From: Archangium sp.
GTDB taxonomy: Bacteria > Myxococcota > Myxococcia > Myxococcales > Myxococcaceae
Assembly: GCA_016793585.1 (NCBI GenBank)
Contig: JAEUJR010000727.1
Location: 1 to 12,050 of the forward strand
Length of the DNA stretch: 12,050 nt
Direction: 5' to 3'
Below the pieces are notes generated by a model. That model searched no databases. It was not told the DNA's origin and saw only the letters and a list, made by a program, of their open reading frames with translations. Numbering within the stretch: position 1 is the first letter of the stretch; every line of letters begins with the position of its first letter. Below, piece by piece: positions 7,370 to 12,050 of the stretch. The translations under genes and the position numbers were made by a program.

Positions 7370-8197
7370 ATGGCCTTCCCCATCACCCTCGCCGGCGCGA
7401 CCGTCGGCCCGAACCACCCGCTCTTCGTCATCGCCGGCCCCGACGTCATCGAGTCGGCCGATCACGCCCTTCGCCACGCGCGCCGCCTGAAGGACATCAC
7501 CCAGAAGCTCGGCGTGCCGTTCGCGTTCAAGTGCAGCTACGACAAGGCCAACCGCACCAGCATCACCTCGTTTCGCGGGCCTGGCATGGTCGAAGGGCTG
7601 AAGGTGCTCGCGCGCGTGAAGCGTGAGGTGCAGGTGCCCATTCTCACCGACGTGCACGACCTCTCGCAGGTGAGCGCGGTCGCCGAGGTGGCCGACATCA
7701 TCCAGGTGCCCGCGTTTCTCTGCCGGCAGACCGACCTCGTCGTCGCCGTCGCGAAGACGGGGCGTGGCGTCAACATCAAGAAGGGCCAGTTCGTCGCCCC
7801 GAAGGACATCGCGCATCAGGCGCGCAAGGCGTTCGACTCGGGCAACCCCAACGTGCTGGTGACCGAGCGCGGCGCGACGTTCGGCTACAACAACCTCGTC
7901 GTCGACATGCGCGGCTTCGCGGTGATGCGGGAGGCGGGCCTGGCGACGTGCTTCGACGCCACCCACTCGGTGCAGCTGCCGAGCGCCGGCAACGGAGAGA
8001 CGGCCGGAGAGCGCAAGTTCGTCGGCCTGCTCGCGCGCGCGGCCGCGGCGGCCGGCATCGACGCCCTCTTCACCGAGGTGCACGAGAACCCCGACACCGC
8101 GCCATGCGACGGCCCCTGCAGCCTCACCTTCGACCTCTTCGAAGAGACGCTCAGCGACGTGCTCGCCATTCGCCGGGCGCTGAGGCACCAGCCGTGA
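7370..8197 (+). CDS. kdsA: 3-deoxy-D-manno-octulosonate 8-phosphate synthase
   Basis: KdsA condenses phosphoenolpyruvate with arabinose 5-phosphate to give Kdo-8-phosphate, the first committed step to Kdo of the LPS inner core, in the cytoplasm. The 275-residue length is normal. Family motifs in order: VIAGPDVIES (20-29), FKCSYDKANRTSI, FRGPGM, TDVHD, IIQVPAFLCRQTDL (110-123), KTGRGVNIKKGQF, TERGATFGYNNLVVDM, DATHSVQLP (H199), TEVHENPD (E236) and CDGP (D247). The HSVQLP and LCRQTDL segments look like the metal-dependent class, yet residue 25 is Asp (GPD). Metal-dependent enzymes have Cys there and metal-independent ones have Asn. ATG 7370 places the N-terminus at the normal family position; no clear Shine-Dalgarno precedes it. 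It lies 32 bp after the small sqr-linked gene, and its TGA overlaps the GTG of kdsC. kdsB and kdsD are not in the window. Confidence 0.96.
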   Translation: MAFPITLAGATVGPNHPLFVIAGPDVIESADHALRHARRLKDITQKLGVPFAFKCSYDKANRTSITSFRGPGMVEGLKVLARVKREVQVPILTDVHDLSQVSAVAEVADIIQVPAFLCRQTDLVVAVAKTGRGVNIKKGQFVAPKDIAHQARKAFDSGNPNVLVTERGATFGYNNLVVDMRGFAVMREAGLATCFDATHSVQLPSAGNGETAGERKFVGLLARAAAAAGIDALFTEVHENPDTAPCDGPCSLTFDLFEETLSDVLAIRRALRHQP

Positions 8198-8721
8198 CGG
8201 CCGAGGAGCGCGCGCGCTCCATCAAGCTCGTCGTCTTCGACGTCGACGGCGTCTTGACCGACGGCGGCCTCTGGTACGGCCCCGACGGCGAGGTGATGAA
8301 GCGCTTCGACGTGAAAGACGGCCACGCCATGGTGCTCGCGCGGCTCACCGGCCTGCCCGTCGCCATTCTCACGGCCCGCACCTCGAAGATCGTCGAGACG
8401 CGCGCGACCGAGCTGAAGCTGGCGAAGGTGTTTCAGGGCCGCCGCGAAAAGGGGCCCGCGCTGCTCGAGCTGTGCAGCGAGCTGAACGTCACCCCGCATC
8501 AGACCGCGTACATGGGCGACGACGTGAACGACCTGCCCGCGATGGCCGCCTGTGGCCTCACCGCGTGCCCCGCCGACGCCGTCGCCGAGGTGAAGGCCCA
8601 GGTGCACTTCGTCTCGCAGCAGCCGGGCGGGCGCGGCGCCGCGAGAGAGCTCATCGAGCTGGTGCTGAAGCAGACCGGGCGGTGGGCCGAGGCGATGGCC
8701 CACGTCACCGGCCGGCCTTGA
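8194..8721 (+). CDS. kdsC: 3-deoxy-D-manno-octulosonate 8-phosphate phosphatase (HAD family)
   Basis: KdsC removes the phosphate from Kdo-8-phosphate, the step after KdsA, releasing Kdo for activation with CTP. The protein is 175 residues, typical for this cap-less HAD phosphatase that forms tetramers. HAD motif I is FDVDGVLTDG with nucleophile D16 and acid/base D18; motif II is the Thr of ILTAR (T60); motif III is K86 in REKGPAL; motif IV is MGDDVNDLPAM with D109/D110 and D113 binding Mg. The KRFDVKDGHAM segment (36-46) is characteristic of KdsC as opposed to other small HAD enzymes. The start is GTG at 8194 overlapping the kdsA stop (GTGA), which supports translational coupling of the two steps. 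It ends 3 bp from the stop of the convergent Cys-rich lipoprotein gene, leaving no room for a dedicated terminator. Confidence 0.95.
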   Translation: MTAEERARSIKLVVFDVDGVLTDGGLWYGPDGEVMKRFDVKDGHAMVLARLTGLPVAILTARTSKIVETRATELKLAKVFQGRREKGPALLELCSELNVTPHQTAYMGDDVNDLPAMAACGLTACPADAVAEVKAQVHFVSQQPGGRGAARELIELVLKQTGRWAEAMAHVTGRP

Positions 8722-8724
8722 CGC

Positions 8725-10371
8725 TCACTTCCAGCAGGCGTTGGTGCAGGCGCCGTTGCAGCTGCCGTTGAGGCACTCGGTGGCGCTCATGCACGTCTGG
8801 CCGTTGGGCTTCTGCGCGACGCAGGTCTGCATGCCCTGACCGGGGCAGTACGTCTGGTTGGTGCACTGCGGGAAGTTGTTCGTCGAGCACATGCCGCCCG
8901 CGAACGAGAGGAACGGCTGGCAGGTGCCCATCGTCGCCGCGCCCGCTCCGGCGCAGTACAGCAGCGCCTTGCACTGATCGCTCGCCGTGCAGGTCGCTCC
9001 GACGTCGCCATAGGCCGTACAGATGCCGGCGAGGCAGCGCGAGCCCGCCTGGCAGACCTCGTTGTTGGTGCCGCAGGGCATGCCAGCGGCGCGACGGGCC
9101 TCGCACAGGCCCGCGTTGCAGTACTCGGTCTCGAGGCAGTTGGGCCCGACGGGAATGCCGTTGCCCGTCTCGGCCGTGTTGCAGAAGCCGCCGGGCGCCG
9201 TGTTGAAGCGCTTGAAGCAACGGTCGGCGCCGCCATCGGTCACGCCGGGCTGCGTCGCGCAGATGAGCTCGAAGTCGGTCGAGTTGCTGCGGAAGCACTC
9301 GGTGCGGCCCTTCACGCAGGGCTCGCCTTCGAGCTTGCCGAAGGTGCAGGTGCGCACCGCGCCGCCCGTGTTCGGGCAGACGTAGCCGGGCGCACACTGG
9401 GTGGTGCTGGTGCAGCCGGCGTCAGCCCCGCCGAGCGGAACGCAGACGTCAGGGCCGGCGCCGACGCGGCAGAACGTGCCCGGAGCACACTGCGCCGTGT
9501 TGCCACACTGCGCGGTGCCGCCGTCGGGGTTGAGGAATCGAACACACTGGCCACAGGTGTTGCCGCCGCCGCCGAGGTTGCAGGTACCGCCAGCGCACTC
9601 GACCGAGTCGGTGCAGAGCGAGCCCGGCGCCACGAGGCCCGTGGTGAAGGCGCCGACGTCGCAGGCGCTCAGCATGAGGTTGCGATCACGCGCGCAGGTG
9701 GCCGAGGGGAACTGGGCGTCGAGACACGCCCGCAGCGCGGTGGGGTTGGTGAGCCGGCGGCCTCGGGCTTCGCCAGCGACCTGCACCTGGCACTCGGAGC
9801 GGCGCGTCGCCTCACACTGCGTGCGCTGCGCCGACGCAGCGATGTTGTTGACGCGGCCCGTGACGGGGTCGCCGAACAGCGTGCCCGTCGCGCTGCACCG
9901 AATGTAGAAGTCGCACTCGCGCTGGGCGACCTCGGCGCAGAAGTCGTAGAAGCCGCCGTCGGTCGCCGTTCCACCGGCCGTCGCGGTTCCGCCGGCCGTC
10001 GCCGTTCCACCGGCCGTCGCCGTTCCACCGGCCGTCGCCGTTCCACCGGCCGTCGCCACGCCACCCGCCGTCGCCGCGCCGCCCGCCGTCGCCGCGCCAC
10101 CTGCCGTCGCCGCGCCACCTGCTGCACCGCCCGCAGCGTCTCCTCCGCCAACCACCGAACCACCCGCGGTCGCCGTGCCGCCAGCCGCGTCACCACCAGC
10201 CGTCGCAGCGCCTCCGCCAGTCGCGCCGCCGCCCGTTCCTGCCGTGCCGCCCGCGCCACCGTCGGCACACGGAGCGCCGTTACAGTCATCGACGGGCGCG
10301 AAGTTGCTGCAGCTACAGCCAGGAGTGGAGAAGAGGACGACGAGGGTGAGCGCGGGGAGAACTCGGGACAT
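8725..10371 (-). CDS. Cys-rich lipoprotein with Gly/Ala/Thr repeat linker (myxobacterial Dickkopf-like type)
   Basis: A 548-residue lipoprotein (signal LVVLFSTPGC, lipid Cys 19). Residues about 38-140 form a low-complexity linker of Gly, Ala and Thr with the hexapeptide ATAGGT/A repeated. It is followed by a folded region (141-260) with scattered Cys and then many short Cys-spaced modules such as CAPGTFC, CAPGYVCP, CNAGLCEA, CQAGSRCLAGIC and CLNGSCNGAC. In databases such proteins are often labelled Dickkopf-N-like cysteine-rich; the label describes fold style, not function. The likely location is the outer surface, with the linker as a stalk and the Cys modules stabilised by disulfides. ATG 10371 was chosen because it begins the signal peptide; the frame stays open to 10503 but would overlap the divergent gene. 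The ligand or role is unknown. It converges on kdsC with a 3-bp gap. Confidence 0.85.
   Translation of the reverse strand: MSRVLPALTLVVLFSTPGCSCSNFAPVDDCNGAPCADGGAGGTAGTGGGATGGGAATAGGDAAGGTATAGGSVVGGGDAAGGAAGGAATAGGAATAGGAATAGGVATAGGTATAGGTATAGGTATAGGTATAGGTATDGGFYDFCAEVAQRECDFYIRCSATGTLFGDPVTGRVNNIAASAQRTQCEATRRSECQVQVAGEARGRRLTNPTALRACLDAQFPSATCARDRNLMLSACDVGAFTTGLVAPGSLCTDSVECAGGTCNLGGGGNTCGQCVRFLNPDGGTAQCGNTAQCAPGTFCRVGAGPDVCVPLGGADAGCTSTTQCAPGYVCPNTGGAVRTCTFGKLEGEPCVKGRTECFRSNSTDFELICATQPGVTDGGADRCFKRFNTAPGGFCNTAETGNGIPVGPNCLETEYCNAGLCEARRAAGMPCGTNNEVCQAGSRCLAGICTAYGDVGATCTASDQCKALLYCAGAGAATMGTCQPFLSFAGGMCSTNNFPQCTNQTYCPGQGMQTCVAQKPNGQTCMSATECLNGSCNGACTNACWK
9962..10123 (-). repeat. Nine tandem copies of an 18-bp in-frame repeat
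   Basis: On the plus strand the unit is gtcgccgttccaccggcc. Five copies at the left (9962-10051) are nearly identical, the second differing by two bases. Four copies to the right have drifted to gtcgcc-acg/gcg-ccacc-type variants. Each unit encodes one hexapeptide of the ATAGGT/A/V type on the minus strand, so gain or loss of copies keeps the frame and only changes the stalk length. More degenerate Gly/Ala/Thr coding sequence continues to about 10260. Confidence 0.92.
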
Positions 10372-10456
10372 GGCGAGGCGACCTACCCAAGTTGGCCCCG
10401 TCGCGAAAGTCCTGCCCCAAACAGGCGGTGACGCACCGAGGGAGTAGACTCCTCCC
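10372..10456. promoter_or_regulatory. Divergent intergenic region between the Cys-rich lipoprotein and MshEN-like genes
   Basis: This 85-bp gap must carry the start signals of both genes. A perfect short dyad, GGAGT-AG-ACTCC, lies at 10441-10452 just before the ATG at 10457; its left arm contains the GGAG that is the best ribosome site for that gene. The dyad could therefore be an operator or a weak hairpin over the ribosome site. No confident sigma-factor motif was seen. Confidence 0.35.
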
Positions 10457-11242
10457 ATGGCTTCGACTCGGTCGGTCTCGAGGGTTCGCGACATCGTGCT
10501 CAAGGCAGGGCTCGTCGACGAGCTGCAGATGCGCTCTGCGCTCGCACGAATGGATCAATGGGGTGGGCGGCTGCCTGCCGTGCTGGTCGAGATGGGTTTC
10601 GTCGACGAGGAGCAGCTCGTCGAGGCCATTGGCAAGTCGCTCAAGATGCCGGTCACGCACCTGGGCACGCTGGTGAAAGACCCCGCGGCGCTCGCGCGCG
10701 TCGACGTCGCCACCTGTGAAGAGCACGCCGTGTTCCCGGTGTTGCTCAAGGACCGGTCTCTGCACCTCGCCATGACCGACCCGACCGAGCTCGGAGTCAT
10801 CGACGCCATCTCGGCGAAGGCCGGCGTGCGCGTGATTCCCCAGCTGGCGTCAGAGACCGAGATCTCCACCTGCATCGCCCGGCACTACAAAGGGCAACAC
10901 GTCGAGCCGAAGTCGTACTCGATGCGCAAACGCGTCACGCACGAGCTGCCCGCCTCAGACGGCGGCAACCTGCCCGAGTCGGTGTTTCAGCTCGATCTGA
11001 AAGAGCCTCCGAAGCCAGGCGCGAAGGCCGCTCCAGCGGCGGGCGTGGGCAACCGGCCTCCGAGCGCGAACACCCTGCTCGACGAGATTCTGGGAGACGA
11101 AGGCTCAGCCACGCAGGACGGCTTCACCGAGGCCGAGCTCGTGCGCCTCGATGCCTGCCGCCTCAACCAGGAGAAGGCCTCGACCATCATTCGCACCCTC
11201 AACGAGCTGCTGACCGAAAAGGGGTACCTGCCGAGATCGTAA
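10457..11242 (+). CDS. Stand-alone GspE/PilB N-terminal (MshEN-like) domain protein
   Basis: A 261-residue soluble protein. Residues about 1-146 resemble the N-terminal domain of type II secretion and type IV pilus ATPases (T2SSE_N/MshEN): two helical motifs, RVRDIVLKAGLVDELQM (9-25) and RLPAVLVEMGFVDEEQL (38-54). These are followed by KSLKMPVTHL, an alpha/beta part (VFPVLLKDRSLHLAMTDPTEL) and VIPQLASETEISTCIARHY. A Pro/Ala/Lys linker spans about 147-205, and a charged C-terminal helical hairpin (FTEAELVRLDACRLNQEKA...LLTEKGYLPRS) ends the protein. No ATPase Walker motifs are present and the stop is real, so it is not a truncated GspE. MshEN domains bind cyclic-di-GMP in some proteins; here the RLG of motif 1 is RVR and of motif 2 is RLP, so binding is uncertain. 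Such orphan domain proteins are frequent in myxobacteria. It is divergent from the Cys-rich lipoprotein gene. Confidence 0.82.
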   Translation: MASTRSVSRVRDIVLKAGLVDELQMRSALARMDQWGGRLPAVLVEMGFVDEEQLVEAIGKSLKMPVTHLGTLVKDPAALARVDVATCEEHAVFPVLLKDRSLHLAMTDPTELGVIDAISAKAGVRVIPQLASETEISTCIARHYKGQHVEPKSYSMRKRVTHELPASDGGNLPESVFQLDLKEPPKPGAKAAPAAGVGNRPPSANTLLDEILGDEGSATQDGFTEAELVRLDACRLNQEKASTIIRTLNELLTEKGYLPRS

Positions 11243-11349
11243 GCGCTGGTACTGATTTGGGTTTCGGAACCGGAAACACCGACGCCCGTGGGCCGTACGA
11301 ATGTCAGCACGAGCTGGATTTCGTGCCGGTCCTTTCGGGAGAGCGCCTC
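11243..11349 (+). other. Intergenic spacer with a short dyad
   Basis: A 107-bp gap between two plus-strand genes. The only structure seen is GTTTC (11261-11265) facing GAAAC (11273-11277) with a 7-base loop, not followed by a T run, so it is a poor terminator candidate and could equally be an operator. GGGAGAG at 11337-11343 is a good ribosome site for the next gene. Confidence 0.35.
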
Positions 11350-12050
11350 ATGGTTCGCGTCGTCCTTTCAGCAGCAGTCGTGGTCGGGGCGCTCGGGTGC
11401 CTTCGCAATGACCCCGTGCCGACGTTGCCCGAGAAGGTGGTCGCGCACTGCCGCTACACCAACCAGTTCGCGAAGCTCGAAGAGTGCCGCGACTACCTCG
11501 GCGACTGGACCGAGAAGCAGGCGAAAGACGACTGCGGCTCGCAGCTGCTCAACGGTGAACGCGCCGAGTTCGAGGTGGGCACGAAGTGTTCGTACCCGGC
11601 GATTCTCGGGTACTGCATTCTCGGCAGCGGCACGACCTTCACGCGCATTCACCTGCCCGGCGACAAAGACACCGCGTGCGCGTCGTCGGAGCGCGGCTGC
11701 GAGGTGTTCGGTGGCGGCCTGTTCGACCCCGCGCCCATCTGCGGTGGCAAGGTGACCGAAGGTGGCGGCACTGGCTTGCCGACGTTCAACCCGCCGGTGC
11801 TGACCTGCAAGGACCCGCTGCCGGGCGAGCCTGCGGGCAAGAGCGCCAACGGCCAGGTCTGCACGTGGGAGATGATCAGCGGCGCGAGCGAGCCCGGCCG
11901 CCACTACGAAGACTACGCAAGCTGCGATCGCGTGCGCACGCAGCGGCCCTACACGCCCGCGCCCACCAACAAAGACGCGACGCGCGACGACCCGCGAATG
12001 AACGACCCTGTCTACCGCGCCGAGGTGGAGTGGGTGCGCAAGGAGATCGA
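11350..12050 (+). CDS. Lipoprotein of unknown function, N-terminal part (3' end outside window)
   Basis: The frame is open from ATG 11350 to the right edge (233 full codons) with no stop. A GGGAGAG ribosome site lies about 7 bases upstream. The N-terminus is a lipoprotein signal (MVRVVLSAAVVVGALGC, lipid Cys 17). The mature part is rich in cysteines: about ten in the next 190 residues, e.g. in AHCRYTN, LEECRDYL, DDCGSQLL, TKCSYPAILGYCILG, DTACASSERGCEVF and APICGG. They are spaced irregularly rather than as CxxCH, so no haem-c site is visible in this part. The end of the visible stretch (DPRMNDPVYRAEVEWVRKEI) suggests the protein continues well beyond the window. I do not recognise a family. 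The likely place is the periplasm or outer membrane, with disulfides. A multi-domain redox or surface protein is possible but cannot be told from this part. Confidence 0.8.
   Translation, partial: MVRVVLSAAVVVGALGCLRNDPVPTLPEKVVAHCRYTNQFAKLEECRDYLGDWTEKQAKDDCGSQLLNGERAEFEVGTKCSYPAILGYCILGSGTTFTRIHLPGDKDTACASSERGCEVFGGGLFDPAPICGGKVTEGGGTGLPTFNPPVLTCKDPLPGEPAGKSANGQVCTWEMISGASEPGRHYEDYASCDRVRTQRPYTPAPTNKDATRDDPRMNDPVYRAEVEWVRKEI

Noticed and set aside
7151..8188. A 345-codon open frame on the minus strand opposite kdsA
   Set aside because: It lies fully antisense to an unmistakable KdsA and its translation has only low-complexity basic and acidic sequence.
9962..10123. CRISPR array
   Set aside because: Repeats are 18 bp, directly adjacent without spacers, and code in frame for hexapeptides.
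10372..10503. Upstream extension of the Cys-rich lipoprotein
   Set aside because: It would place about 44 residues before the signal peptide and overlap the start of the divergent gene.
11247..11262. Sigma-54-like element (TGGTAC...TTTGGG) before the right-edge lipoprotein
   Set aside because: The -12 half lacks the required GC, having GG instead, so it does not meet the consensus.

Overview
The window is GC-rich and gene-dense. It has frequent GTG starts, start/stop overlaps (ATGA, GTGA), many lipoprotein signal peptides, a Cys-rich Gly/Ala/Thr-linker lipoprotein and an orphan GspE N-terminal domain protein. Together these suggest a Gram-negative bacterium of the Myxococcota (myxobacterial) type. 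The Kdo genes confirm an LPS-bearing outer membrane. The taxonomic call is an inference from style and gene content, not from a marker gene.

Layout from left to right: the 3' part of pyrG (CTP synthase) enters from the left edge (1-1011, +). It converges on a four-gene minus-strand operon (5584 down to 1019). In transcription order this operon encodes a seven-bladed beta-propeller lipoprotein, a double-domain tetraheme di-haem oxidoreductase (DUF1111/peroxidase-like) lipoprotein, a small DUF192-like lipoprotein and a two-part DUF2199-like protein. The first three genes are joined by 4-base start/stop overlaps. Divergent from it, over 125 bp, lies a plus-strand set: a sulfide:quinone oxidoreductase (SQR) with all three expected cysteines, then a 56-residue basic small protein overlapping its stop, then kdsA and kdsC (Kdo-8-P synthase and phosphatase). 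These converge on a minus-strand Cys-rich lipoprotein carrying an 18-bp tandem repeat array. That gene is divergent from a stand-alone MshEN/GspE-N domain protein. A last lipoprotein gene begins at 11350 and runs off the right edge.

Working together: pyrG supplies CTP, and kdsA and kdsC are two consecutive steps of Kdo synthesis for lipid A inner core. These genes are commonly neighbours, so the roughly 6.3 kb between pyrG and kdsA looks like a redox block placed inside a housekeeping cluster. The block pairs a membrane sulfide oxidase with a cell-envelope multiheme operon. No direct functional link between the two has been shown.

Most noteworthy points: the tandemly duplicated DUF1111 protein in a lipoprotein operon; an Asp in KdsA at the position that is Cys in metal-dependent and Asn in metal-independent enzymes; the small protein coupled to SQR; the in-frame 18-bp repeat array; and the orphan MshEN protein. 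I saw no tRNA, rRNA, CRISPR, insertion sequence or phage gene.
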